This document shows positions 18,385 through 27,408 of a stretch of 64,000 nucleotides of DNA, piece by piece. A model generated the notes under the pieces. The model had not been told where the DNA came from, made no database searches, and was given only the letters and a program-made list of their open reading frames with translations. Positions within the stretch are counted from its first letter, which is position 1, and every line of letters begins with the position of its first letter. Both the position numbers and the translations under genes were made by a program. Where the stretch lies: assembly GCF_030323545.1 (NCBI RefSeq), contig NZ_CP122954.1, forward strand, positions 496,001 through 560,000, read 5' to 3'. This DNA is from Helicobacter pylori. Its GTDB lineage: Bacteria; Campylobacterota; Campylobacteria; Campylobacterales; Helicobacteraceae.

Positions 18385-19323
18385 TTACGCATTCTTGTCT
18401 AAAATCTTAGAAATTTCTTCGGTGAATTTCTCTGCGTCAAACTTGACTAAATACGCTACAGCCCCCATTTCTTTAGCCCTTTCAGCGCTGTAATTATCGC
18501 AAATAGAAGAATTAAAAATCACAGGAATATAGGCAAACCTAGGGTCTTTTTGGAGCTTGAATAAGAAATGATAGCCATCCATTTTAGGCATTTCAACATC
18601 TGAAATAATGAATTTCAAATGTTTCCTCAAATCGTCCCCGTATTTTTTGAACAACATTTCTAATTTGTTCAGCCCGTCTTCCCCATCCACAGCTTCAGTG
18701 ATGCTAAAACCCAATTTACTCAAATGGTTTTTTAAGGTTTTTCTCGCCGTTCTGCTATCGTCTAAAAACAACACTTCGCCTTCAAAACGCTCTTTATTAG
18801 GGGTATCTTTAGTGTTTTTGGCGTCTTCATTAAGTTTTAAATCGTCTAAAATGCTTTCTAAATCCAAAATGAGCAAGGTTTTGTCGTTTTCAATGCGGGT
18901 CGTGCCGGTGATATTTTCTTTATTGATGCTATTAGAGGCGCTAAAGGATGCAGGCTCCACATCTTTCCAGCTAATGCGCCTGATACGCCTAGCCGAATGG
19001 ACTAAAAAGCCCAATTTGACATTATTAAATTCCGTGATAATGACGATTTTTTCGTTTTCCTTGCTTTTATCTGGGACAATCCCTATCCATTTAGCCAAGT
19101 CTATAAGCGGAATGATCGTGGAGCGCAAATCAAACACGCCGATAATGTAATCCAAATTCGTGGGGTATTCAAAAAGGGTGGGCATGGGGATGATTTCTTG
19201 GACTTTAGCCACATTAATGCCATAAATCCCCTCATAAGGGACGCCCTCTTGCATGCCATAAATACGAAAATCCACGAGTTCTATCTCACTTAGTTTTAAA
19301 TCGTTAGCTGTTTTTTCTGCCAT
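18385..19323 (-). CDS. cheV3: chemotaxis coupling protein CheV3 (CheW-receiver)
   Basis: 312 residues: an N-terminal CheW domain (IYGINVAKVQEIIPMP, VFDLRSTIIPLIDL) and a C-terminal response-regulator receiver with the acidic pocket in VLFLDDSRTAR and phospho-acceptor Asp in FIISDVEMPKMDGY. H. pylori has three CheV proteins; this is the one located next to cheA. It probably modulates receptor-CheA coupling in a phosphorylation-dependent way. It ends 56 bases upstream of the cheA start. Confidence 0.93.
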   Translation of the reverse strand: MAEKTANDLKLSEIELVDFRIYGMQEGVPYEGIYGINVAKVQEIIPMPTLFEYPTNLDYIIGVFDLRSTIIPLIDLAKWIGIVPDKSKENEKIVIITEFNNVKLGFLVHSARRIRRISWKDVEPASFSASNSINKENITGTTRIENDKTLLILDLESILDDLKLNEDAKNTKDTPNKERFEGEVLFLDDSRTARKTLKNHLSKLGFSITEAVDGEDGLNKLEMLFKKYGDDLRKHLKFIISDVEMPKMDGYHFLFKLQKDPRFAYIPVIFNSSICDNYSAERAKEMGAVAYLVKFDAEKFTEEISKILDKNA

Positions 19324-19326
19324 GAT

Positions 19327-20085
19327 TTAGGCGTCCTTATTTTGAGATGGTTCTAAAACGCTTGATGATACCTTAAAAAGGCTTTGTTCGTAATAAAAGG
19401 AGGGCAGTGGGCAATAAATAGGCGCATTCAAGGGGATTTTTGCACCGCTTTTGAGGTGAAAATGCCCCTCTATAATGCCGTCAATGTTACCAATGTTAAG
19501 ATTTTTAATGTAGTTTTGATAGGCTTTTAGGCGCTTTTCAATAAAGGCTTTTAATTCTTTTGGATCTAATTCCCAAAGGCGGATGGGTTTTTGATAAATG
19601 AGTTTTTTAAAAAGAGGGTATAAGGTTTTAAAACTTAATAAATTTAAAAAAGTTAAAAAAAATCTAGCCCAAGTGGAAGTGAGTTGCGTGATGTAAAATT
19701 CATACGCTTTAGTGGTGAATAAATCCCCATGGGCTAGTAAAAAGCGTTTGTTATCATGTTGGAATAATACGGGCTGGTTTTGGCGCTCAAAAACCACCAC
19801 TTTAGAATTGAATACAAAACGCATGGAAAAATCATGGTTGCCTTCAAAGTAAAAGACTTGTGAAATTTCGCTTAAAGCATGGATTAAACCAATGATTTTT
19901 TGCTGCTCTTTGTCTAGGGGTAAATAGCCCACAAGAACATGGAAAATATCGCCCATGAAAAAGACTTGTGGGGGTTTGGCGCGTAAAAGTTCTTTAAGCG
20001 TATTGATTAAATGAGGGCTTTTAGGCAAAAAATGCGCATCAGAGATAAAAACAGCCCCGCTTTTAAGTGCATAAGATTCTAGCAT
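19327..20085 (-). CDS. calcineurin-like metallophosphoesterase, candidate UDP-2,3-diacylglucosamine hydrolase (LpxH/LpxJ type)
   Basis: About 252 residues. Metal-ligand motifs in order are FISDAHF, MGDIFH, EGNHDF, AHGD and EGHFHLKSG, all of the calcineurin-like phosphoesterase fold. The combination resembles UDP-2,3-diacylglucosamine pyrophosphatases, a lipid A step, and epsilonproteobacteria use a distinct class (LpxJ); the assignment is inference. I prefer the ATG at 20085, one base after the stop of the upstream YggS-type gene. An in-frame TTG at 20112 would overlap that gene and has a poorly spaced ribosome site. Confidence 0.8.
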   Translation of the reverse strand: MLESYALKSGAVFISDAHFLPKSPHLINTLKELLRAKPPQVFFMGDIFHVLVGYLPLDKEQQKIIGLIHALSEISQVFYFEGNHDFSMRFVFNSKVVVFERQNQPVLFQHDNKRFLLAHGDLFTTKAYEFYITQLTSTWARFFLTFLNLLSFKTLYPLFKKLIYQKPIRLWELDPKELKAFIEKRLKAYQNYIKNLNIGNIDGIIEGHFHLKSGAKIPLNAPIYCPLPSFYYEQSLFKVSSSVLEPSQNKDA

Positions 20086-20086
20086 C

Positions 20087-20755
20087 TTACTCTTTGAACA
20101 AAAAAGAGCCAATCCTCAAAAGATTCGCCCCACAAGCAATCGCTAATTCAAAATCATCACTCATGCCCATTGAAAGAATACTCGCGTTCTTTAATCGGTC
20201 AAAAAGCTTTTTGGTGGTGGTAAAGGATTTCTCAATCTCCTTTTCATCATCAACATGAGCGCCTATACACATAAGCCCCTTAAGTTTGAGATGCTTGCAA
20301 GTTTCACTGATTTGAGAATAAATTTCTAGCGTTTCTTCAGGCACCACCCCGTTTTTACTTTCCTCATACGCGCTATTAACCTGTAAAAGAGCGTTTAGAT
20401 TGACGCCCAATACTTCGCAACGCTTTTCTATCTTCAAAGCGAGTTTTAAAGAGTCTAAAGAATGCAAAAGAGCGGGTTTTAAATTCAAAAGCGCATTGAT
20501 TTTATTCTCTTGTAAAGAGCCTATCATGTGCCATTCAAGGGGTAAATGCTCTAAAGAGCGCATTTTAGTTTTTAAATCTTGAACTCTATTTTCTCCAAAA
20601 GCCCTTTGAGAGCAGTTGTAGTAATGTTGGATAGCTTCTAAGGAAGCGTTTTTTGAAACAGCCACGATTTTGACAATATGGTGCCTTGAATAGGCGATGC
20701 GAGCCTTTTCTATTTTGGTGATGAGAGTATCAATCCTTTGGCGGTAATCTAACAT
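20087..20755 (-). CDS. YggS/PLPBP-family pyridoxal phosphate homeostasis protein
   Basis: 222 residues, alanine-racemase-like TIM barrel without the second domain. The PLP lysine is in VKIVAVSKNAS, and family motifs FGENRVQDLK, EWHMIGSLQENK, GLMCIGAH and LSMGMSDDFELAI are present. Members bind PLP and regulate vitamin B6 and amino acid pools; no enzymatic activity is firmly known. Directly followed by the phosphoesterase gene. Confidence 0.93.
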   Translation of the reverse strand: MLDYRQRIDTLITKIEKARIAYSRHHIVKIVAVSKNASLEAIQHYYNCSQRAFGENRVQDLKTKMRSLEHLPLEWHMIGSLQENKINALLNLKPALLHSLDSLKLALKIEKRCEVLGVNLNALLQVNSAYEESKNGVVPEETLEIYSQISETCKHLKLKGLMCIGAHVDDEKEIEKSFTTTKKLFDRLKNASILSMGMSDDFELAIACGANLLRIGSFLFKE

Positions 20756-20777
20756 AATTCTTCTTTATGGCTATTCT

Positions 20778-22628
20778 TTATAGATCTTCTTTGTGCGTGC
20801 TGAAAGAATGCGTGAGATGGAATTTTTGATTTAAAGTTTCAAAATCTTTTAAAAGCCCTTTCTTTTTCAAATTTTCTATGACTTCCATGGAGCAATTGGT
20901 TTCGGTGGGCCATTCTCTAAAATGTTTATCCATAACGCCCTTATTGGTAGCGTCTATAAAAAAACAATGTTTAGAGGTGAGAATATCACGCTTAGCGTCA
21001 ATATTATTAACGATGCGCCATAACAGCATGTAAGGGTTGTTTAAATCGTTGCTGATATGCTCTACAAAGATGACAATGCGTAAATGCTCTTCAAAACCGA
21101 GCAAGTTTTTAGCCAATTCAATGACGCTTTTATCTTTCTTTTCCACGCTAATGAAGCAAATGGGGTTACGGGTGTGCGGGTAGTATTGCTTCAAAAGAAC
21201 GATATTGGGCATTTTATCTTGTAAAAGCGCTAGTAGGGCGTTATCGTTTAAAAGCGTGGGGTAGGGGGTATTGCTTTTAGAGGTCGCATCAATACCGAGT
21301 TTCCCCCCCATAGCGTATTCAGGGCTTGCATGATCTAAAGCGTCGCATATGCCTTGAGAGATGAGAATTTTTTCTTTAGAAAAATTTTCTAATATATACT
21401 CAATGATAGCGTTGGTGTCTCTTAGATTGGGAGCGTCTTCATTGACAAAAATCGCATGTTTGACAAAACTCATCTGCCCCACACCCCAAAAAGCATGCAT
21501 GACTTGCTTGGCATGAGCGTTATAGCGCGTGTGTATTTTGGCTAAAATCAAATTATGAAACACCCCATTTTCTGGCATATAATAATCTATAAGATTGGGG
21601 GCGTTCATTTGGAGTAAGGGTAAGAACAAGCGTTCAGTCAAATACCCCATGTATTTGTCTTCTAAAGGGGGTTTGCCCACCACAGTGGCTAAGTAAATGG
21701 AATCTTTTTTATAGCTAATGGTTTTGACTTCTAAAACAGGGTAAGGCTCAATGGGGGTATAATAGCCAGTGTGATCCCCAAAAGGCCCTTCAAGCTCTAA
21801 TTTTTCGCAATCCACAAACCCTTCTATCACAATATCGCAATCTTTTGGCACGCTCAAAGGATTGCTCAAGCATGGCATTACGCACGCTTTTTTTCCTCTC
21901 ATAAACCCATAGAGCATGAGTTCATAAATCCCATAAGGTAAGGGGGCTGTCGCGCACCATGTGTAGAGCAAATCCCCACCAATAGCGATACTGACGGGCA
22001 TTTTGACTTTAGCCTTAGCGTATTCGTGGAAAAAGAGTTGGGAGTCTTTATGGATTTGCCAATGCAAGCCTAAATGGTTTTTATCATAAACTTGCAAACG
22101 ATACATGCCCAAATTCTTTTTTTTATGATCCAAGCTTTGGGTATAGACTTGCCCCATAGTGATAAAAGCCCCGCCATCTTTTTCCCAAGTTTTTAAAACG
22201 GGCAGATCCCACAAATTGACTTCTTTATCTTGCTTGATAATGAGATCTTTAGGGCGAGTGGTTTTTTTAGGGAAAATGTGTCTTAAATCCCATAAATCTT
22301 TTAAGACTTTCAAACCCTCAGTGAAATTTTTAGGAGCACTAAAGTGCAAGAACGCTTGCATGCGTTGTTGCAGGCTTTCTATGGGGGTTTTTAACAAAAG
22401 ATCCAGGCGTTTGAAAGAGCCAAAAGCGTTCATTAAAACCGGCATGTCAAAGGTTTTGATCTGGCCATGTTCTTTTCTTATGGGTTGCGTGAATAAAAGG
22501 GCTTTGCCCCCATTAGGTTTTTTCGCTTCTATATAGGCTAGATGAGCGATTTCCAAATCCACTTCAAGGGGGGTGTCAATGATTTCTAATTCATCATGTT
22601 TTTTTAAAAGCTTTAGAAAATCTCGCAT
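20778..22628 (-). CDS. ubiD: UbiD-family decarboxylase
   Basis: 616 residues. A prenylated-FMN-dependent decarboxylase family member: motifs MGQVYTQS, GDHTGYY with the preceding EGPFG, the EPYPVLEVKTI strand and the KEDSI-like catalytic loop region. H. pylori makes menaquinone by the futalosine route, in which a UbiD-type enzyme can act late, so this may be that decarboxylase (MqnL-like). The precise substrate cannot be told from sequence. Ends 10 bases from serA on the same strand. Confidence 0.88.
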   Translation of the reverse strand: MRDFLKLLKKHDELEIIDTPLEVDLEIAHLAYIEAKKPNGGKALLFTQPIRKEHGQIKTFDMPVLMNAFGSFKRLDLLLKTPIESLQQRMQAFLHFSAPKNFTEGLKVLKDLWDLRHIFPKKTTRPKDLIIKQDKEVNLWDLPVLKTWEKDGGAFITMGQVYTQSLDHKKKNLGMYRLQVYDKNHLGLHWQIHKDSQLFFHEYAKAKVKMPVSIAIGGDLLYTWCATAPLPYGIYELMLYGFMRGKKACVMPCLSNPLSVPKDCDIVIEGFVDCEKLELEGPFGDHTGYYTPIEPYPVLEVKTISYKKDSIYLATVVGKPPLEDKYMGYLTERLFLPLLQMNAPNLIDYYMPENGVFHNLILAKIHTRYNAHAKQVMHAFWGVGQMSFVKHAIFVNEDAPNLRDTNAIIEYILENFSKEKILISQGICDALDHASPEYAMGGKLGIDATSKSNTPYPTLLNDNALLALLQDKMPNIVLLKQYYPHTRNPICFISVEKKDKSVIELAKNLLGFEEHLRIVIFVEHISNDLNNPYMLLWRIVNNIDAKRDILTSKHCFFIDATNKGVMDKHFREWPTETNCSMEVIENLKKKGLLKDFETLNQKFHLTHSFSTHKEDL

Positions 22629-22637
22629 CCAACTACC

Positions 22638-24212
22638 TTAAATAACCACATAATGAACGCTTAAGCATGCAGGAATATTTTTAAGCTCTTCTAAAACTTC
22701 CAAAGAAACTTCTTCATCTACAATAATGAGTGCTAGGGCTTCTTTTTGCGTGTTACGCCCCAAACGAAAATCAGCGATGTTAATGCCATGCCTAGCGAAC
22801 GCATTCCCCACACTCCCAATAACGCCTGGAATATCTGTATTCCTAAATAGAAGCATTTTACCTTTTGGCTCTATATCAATATGAAACCCATCAATCTCAG
22901 TGAGTTTTAAAATATATTCTTCAAACACCGTGCCGCTCACGCTGATTGAACCATTAGCCGCATTTAGAGTTAAAGAGAGCATGTTTTTATAGGGCGAAGC
23001 GCTTTCTTTAAGACTAACCTTAATCTCAATGCCTCTTTCTTTGGCCACAAAGGGGGCGTTAATGTAATTGATTTTATCCCCTACAACAGGTTTTAACACC
23101 CCCACTAACGCAAAGGCTACAAGGGCGTCTTTGAATTGGTTGATCTCCCCACAAAGACTAAGCTCAATTTTTTGGCACACGCCCTTATGGATTTGACTGG
23201 AAAAATAACCCAATTTTTGCGCTAAATTCAAGTAGGCTTTCGCGCTTGCATCAAAAGCTTGCATGGGTAAATTCAAAGCATGCGGGTGGCTTGAACCCCT
23301 TAAAGATTCCATAACCCCTTGAGCGGCTTGTTTGGAAATTTCTTCTTGGGATTCTAAAGTGTTCGCGCCAATATGGGGGGTCGCATAAACATTGGGCAAG
23401 TCTAAGAGCTTGTTGTGAATGCCAGGCTCTTTAGAAAAGACATCAATGCCAAGCCAACGCACTTTTTTGGTTTCTAAAGCTTCATAAAGAGCGTCTTCAT
23501 TATAAAGCCCCCCTCTAGCGCAATTGATCAAAATAACCCCTTTTTTCATGCGTTCGATCTCTTTAGCGCCTATCATGTTAATGGTTTCTTTGTTTTTAGG
23601 GGTGTGGATAGTGATCATATCGCATTGCAAAATGTCTTCAAAATTTTTTGTGTAAATGACCCCTAAATCAGTGGCTTTTGAAGAAGGGATATAAGGATCA
23701 TAGGCTAGAACCTCCATTTCAAAGGCTTTAGCCCTAATGCCCACCCTAGAGCCAATATTCCCAAAACCAATGATGCCTAGCTTTTTATTTTTCAATTCCG
23801 TGCCATACCAATCTTCTCTTTTCCATAACCTTTGGTGTTTGATTTGATCGTTCGCGCAAGGGAACGAACGCACCGCATTGATCAAATGCGCCATGGTCAA
23901 TTCCACGGCGGCAATCGTGTTAGCGGTAGGGATATTCATCACTACAATGCCTTTTTGAGAGCAGCTTTCTAAATCAATATTATCCACTCCCACGCCCGCT
24001 CTCACGATGGATTTTAAATTAGTTAAGGGTTTTAAAAAATCGCTTGTGATAGGGGTCATGCTACGCGTGATGAGCGCATCCATGGGAGTGAGTTTTTCTA
24101 AAAGCTCATTTTTGGGGCATTTGGAATAATCATGCAAGACAATGTCTTTTTGAGCTTCTAAAATTTGAATGCCTTTAGCATGGATGGGGTCGCAAATGGC
24201 TACTTGATACAT
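22638..24212 (-). CDS. serA: D-3-phosphoglycerate dehydrogenase
   Basis: 524 residues, the long type with a catalytic/NAD domain, an intervening domain and a C-terminal ACT domain. NAD-binding loop is GIIGFGNIGSRVG; active-site Arg region is INCARGGL, and the catalytic histidine is in ATPHIGANT. The ACT domain (GKMLLFRNTDIPGVIGSVG) at the end probably binds serine for feedback control. It commits 3-phosphoglycerate to serine synthesis. Located in a same-strand series with ubiD and a small membrane protein. Confidence 0.95.
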   Translation of the reverse strand: MYQVAICDPIHAKGIQILEAQKDIVLHDYSKCPKNELLEKLTPMDALITRSMTPITSDFLKPLTNLKSIVRAGVGVDNIDLESCSQKGIVVMNIPTANTIAAVELTMAHLINAVRSFPCANDQIKHQRLWKREDWYGTELKNKKLGIIGFGNIGSRVGIRAKAFEMEVLAYDPYIPSSKATDLGVIYTKNFEDILQCDMITIHTPKNKETINMIGAKEIERMKKGVILINCARGGLYNEDALYEALETKKVRWLGIDVFSKEPGIHNKLLDLPNVYATPHIGANTLESQEEISKQAAQGVMESLRGSSHPHALNLPMQAFDASAKAYLNLAQKLGYFSSQIHKGVCQKIELSLCGEINQFKDALVAFALVGVLKPVVGDKINYINAPFVAKERGIEIKVSLKESASPYKNMLSLTLNAANGSISVSGTVFEEYILKLTEIDGFHIDIEPKGKMLLFRNTDIPGVIGSVGNAFARHGINIADFRLGRNTQKEALALIIVDEEVSLEVLEELKNIPACLSVHYVVI

Positions 24213-24227
24213 TTTTATCCTTTGAAT

Positions 24228-24776
24228 TTAAAAAACAGCATGATAGCGTATTTTATAATAGTCTAAATCAGCTAAAAAGCGTTCTTTTTTGTTTTTATCT
24301 AAATAGATGATGAGGTTAGGTTGGTTTTTGGTGTTATCGTAAGCGTAATCAATTTGTTCTTTCTTAAGGATTTCTTTTAAGCACCACCATTGATAGTCCT
24401 TTAAATCCTTAATGATAAGCTTTGAATATTCCCTTTTTTTTTCTTCAAAAGGGATTTCAAAATGATGCTCTATAACAGGGTAATTGATAACTTCTTGCAC
24501 ATCAAGGTTTTGAGAAAGGGCGTTATTGCGATCTTCTTCGTTATGAGAGGCTTTTTCATTATGAGAGGTTTCATCAGGGCTATTTTCTTCTAGGTTGATG
24601 TCATGGTTTTTTGCGTCTGTTTGAGAGTAGCTTTTATTTGTTTGAGAGATCGCATTTGTTTGAGAGATCGCATGAGAAGTAGCGGGCATTTCTTTTTTAA
24701 CGCTTAAAAACAAATAGGCTAAAACGCCAAGAGCGACAGCTAGGGAAATAAAAGCAACAACACTCTTAAATCTCAT
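24228..24776 (-). CDS. single-span membrane-anchored protein with short tandem repeat (unknown)
   Basis: 182 residues. One N-terminal membrane helix (about 7-25) is followed by a Ser/Gln/Asn/Glu-rich region holding a duplicated hexapeptide (SQTNAI twice), then a folded-looking C-terminal part (DYQWWCLKEILKKEQIDYAY) of about 70 residues. Likely periplasmic with an N-terminal anchor. Located between rpsA and serA on the same strand, 28 bases after the rpsA stop. No family recognised. Confidence 0.75.
   Translation of the reverse strand: MRFKSVVAFISLAVALGVLAYLFLSVKKEMPATSHAISQTNAISQTNKSYSQTDAKNHDINLEENSPDETSHNEKASHNEEDRNNALSQNLDVQEVINYPVIEHHFEIPFEEKKREYSKLIIKDLKDYQWWCLKEILKKEQIDYAYDNTKNQPNLIIYLDKNKKERFLADLDYYKIRYHAVF
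24637..24672. repeat. 18-bp direct tandem repeat, two copies, inside a coding region
   Basis: Two exact adjacent copies of an 18-base unit (24637-24654 and 24655-24672) encode the duplicated SQTNAI hexapeptide of the membrane-anchored protein. The unit is a multiple of three, so copy-number change would alter length but not frame. Confidence 0.85.
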
Positions 24777-24804
24777 GCTATTCTTATGTTTTTAAAATCG
24801 CTCT

Positions 24805-26463
24805 TTAGAGTTTTTCTTTAAGAATATCCCCTAAAGTCATTTTATCATCGCTCGTGTTAAAAGCTTGCAATTCTTCTTTTTCTTTTTTGCGCTCTAACCT
24901 ATACACAGAAGCACGCACCTTGTTGTTAGATTTTTCAATCGCAACCACCACGCATGTGATTTCTTGCCCTATTTTGATTTCATCTTTTTTCAAGGGGTTC
25001 AAATCTTCATTTTTGATGAGCACATCAATGCCATCAGCATTAATGAATACGCCAAAATCCTTAATACTCACCACTTTGCCTTGAATCACGCTATCTGTTT
25101 TATGCTTTTGAGCGAATTCTTCTGTAGGGGAAGTAACTAGGTGTTTCGCGCTCAAAGAAATCTTTTTATCTTTTTTGTTGATTTTAAGGATTTTCACTTT
25201 GATCACATCGCCAATTTTATAGTGGTCTTTGCATTTTTTATCTTTATCCCAAAAAGCGTCGTGATTGTGGAGCAAACCATCCACCCCACCCAGATTCAAA
25301 AACGCCCCAAAATCCGTTAAAGTCGCTACTTTGCCTTCTAAAACATCCCCCACTTGGTGTTTGGATTCAAAAACATCAAAAGGCTTGTTAGTGAGTTGCT
25401 TTAAAGAAACCCTTAAACGGCGATTTTTTGGATCAATGTCAATGATCTTCACATCAATCTCTTGCCCCACGCTCAAATACTTGCTAGGGTGGCTGACATT
25501 TTTATCCCAAGAGATTTCAGAAACATGCAAAAAGCCTTCAATATCATTACCAATATCCACAAACGCCCCATAATTTTCAATATTGCTCACCACCACCTTA
25601 ATGGCGTATCCGGGTTTTAGCTTGTCTTGGATCTCTTCCCATGGGTCTTCTATGGTCGCTTTTATGGAGAGTGAAAGGCGTCTTTTTTCTTCATCATAAG
25701 CGATGGCTTTGACACAGACTTCATCGCCCTCTTTGTAGTATTTTTCAGGGTTTACCGGTCCTTTATGGCTGATTTCAGAATAATGGACTAAGCCCTCAAC
25801 CCCCTTAACTTCTACAAAAATACCAAAAGGGGTGATCTGGCGCACAACTCCTAACACCGGCTCTGTAGCTTCTAACAATTCTTTAGAAACTTCAAGCTGT
25901 CGTTTGTCATTGACTTCAAAGAATCGTTTGCGAGAAATATTGATAGAATGGTTTTCCTTATCCACACGAATGATGCACGCTTTAATGCGTTTGCCGATAT
26001 GGTTTGCGTCATTCTTTAAAGAAGAGTGCGAGCGGGAGAGAAAATACTCCACGCCTTGAGACTCCACGATATAGCCCCCTTTATTCTTGCCTACAATCTT
26101 GCCTTCAATAATGGCGTTTTCATAGTTTTCGCCTAATTCTTCAATTTTCGCTTGAATCTTTTGTTGGGAAATGGCCTTTTTGTAGGAAACGCTAGGATGT
26201 TCACCTTTTTCGGACACATGCACGATAATGGGGTCATTTTTTTGATACAGCAACTGCCCCTTTTCATCGGTGATCTCGCTCAAAGCCAAACGACCTTCTG
26301 TCTTACCGCCCACGCTCACCATGGCATAACCATCATTCTCATTGATGGAAACGATTAGCCCTTCTTTGATAGTGCCTTTTTCTAGGGTTTCTTCTTTTTT
26401 TAAGAGTTCTGCGAAGTTTTCCTCCTCGTCATTAAAGTTCTGATCATCTGGTATCTTGCTCAT
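24805..26463 (-). CDS. rpsA: 30S ribosomal protein S1
   Basis: 552 residues with about six consecutive S1 (OB-fold) RNA-binding repeats, seen as recurrent V-x-x-I-x-x-F/Y-G-A/I-F-V segments (QITPFGIFVEV, NIENYGAFVDIG, TLTDFGAFLNLG, SIKDFGVFINADG). It binds mRNA leaders at the 30S subunit. The first repeats are more divergent, as in other S1 proteins. It has its own upstream gap of about 120 bases before ispH. Confidence 0.95.
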   Translation of the reverse strand: MSKIPDDQNFNDEEENFAELLKKEETLEKGTIKEGLIVSINENDGYAMVSVGGKTEGRLALSEITDEKGQLLYQKNDPIIVHVSEKGEHPSVSYKKAISQQKIQAKIEELGENYENAIIEGKIVGKNKGGYIVESQGVEYFLSRSHSSLKNDANHIGKRIKACIIRVDKENHSINISRKRFFEVNDKRQLEVSKELLEATEPVLGVVRQITPFGIFVEVKGVEGLVHYSEISHKGPVNPEKYYKEGDEVCVKAIAYDEEKRRLSLSIKATIEDPWEEIQDKLKPGYAIKVVVSNIENYGAFVDIGNDIEGFLHVSEISWDKNVSHPSKYLSVGQEIDVKIIDIDPKNRRLRVSLKQLTNKPFDVFESKHQVGDVLEGKVATLTDFGAFLNLGGVDGLLHNHDAFWDKDKKCKDHYKIGDVIKVKILKINKKDKKISLSAKHLVTSPTEEFAQKHKTDSVIQGKVVSIKDFGVFINADGIDVLIKNEDLNPLKKDEIKIGQEITCVVVAIEKSNNKVRASVYRLERKKEKEELQAFNTSDDKMTLGDILKEKL

Positions 26464-26583
26464 TGACTGCCTTACTATAAAATAAATATAAAATCCTTAG
26501 GGGTATTGTATCCTTTTTTGGCTTACAAAATCGTTTAAAAACTAACAATCAGCGGTTTTTTTAAAGAAAATTTTCAAAATGTG

Positions 26584-27408
26584 TTAAATCGTGCTGATTT
26601 TTTGCTTGACATTTTCTATAATCCAATCCGGCGTGGAAGCCCCAGCGGTAATCCCGCACAATTTTTTATCCTTAAACCACGCTAACTCTAATTCGTTTTC
26701 ATCTTCTACCAAGTAGCTGTCTTCACAATGCTGTTTGGCGATGCTTAAGAGCTGTTTGGTGTTTGAAGAAGTTTTACCGCCCACGACTATCATAATATCC
26801 ACTTCCTTACTCAAATCCAAAGCGGCTTTTTGGTTGTAAGAAGTAGCGTTACAAATCGTGTTAAAAATACGCACTTCAGTGCATCTTTCCACCAAATAAG
26901 AAGCGATTTGCAAGAGTTTTGGGGTTTGCTTGGTGGTTTGAGAAACTAAAGCCACTTTCCGTTGGAGCTTTTTTTCTTGCAATTCTTCTAAAGAATTGAT
27001 GACTAAAGCCTGGTTAGTGGCATAGCTGATCACGCCCTTGACTTCAGGGTGGTTAATATCCCCAAAAAGCACGATTTGATACCCTTCTTTGCTCATGGAT
27101 TCCACAATTTGCTGGGGTTTGATCACATACGGACAAGTCGCATCAGTGATTTTGACCCCCTTATTTTTCAAGTATTCTAAATCCTGCTTAGGAATGCCAT
27201 GGGTTCTTATGATCACGCTCTTATTTTTAGGGATTTTTTTAGGGTCTTCTTCAATTTTCACATTGAAGTTTTTTTCCAAACGATTGATTTCTTTAGCGTT
27301 ATGAATGAGCGAGCCAAAAATCAAGCTGTTTTGATTTTTTTCAGCGATTTGTATCGCTCTTTTGACGCCAAAACAAAAACCATAATCCTTAGCCATTTTA
27401 ATTTCCAT
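26584..27408 (-). CDS. ispH: 4-hydroxy-3-methylbut-2-enyl diphosphate reductase IspH (LytB)
   Basis: 274 residues. The [4Fe-4S] enzyme at the end of the non-mevalonate pathway, producing IPP and DMAPP. The three cluster cysteines are in YGFCFGVKRA (C12), TDATCPYV and NTICNATSYNQ. The catalytic glutamate is near FGDINHPEV. The start overlaps the 3' end of aroA by 11 bases, indicating coupled expression with aroA. Confidence 0.95.
   Translation of the reverse strand: MEIKMAKDYGFCFGVKRAIQIAEKNQNSLIFGSLIHNAKEINRLEKNFNVKIEEDPKKIPKNKSVIIRTHGIPKQDLEYLKNKGVKITDATCPYVIKPQQIVESMSKEGYQIVLFGDINHPEVKGVISYATNQALVINSLEELQEKKLQRKVALVSQTTKQTPKLLQIASYLVERCTEVRIFNTICNATSYNQKAALDLSKEVDIMIVVGGKTSSNTKQLLSIAKQHCEDSYLVEDENELELAWFKDKKLCGITAGASTPDWIIENVKQKISTI

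Noticed and set aside
20086-20112. TTG-initiated N-terminal extension of the phosphoesterase
   Set aside because: It would overlap the previous gene and its GAGG is only about two bases from the start; the ATG at 20085 is better.
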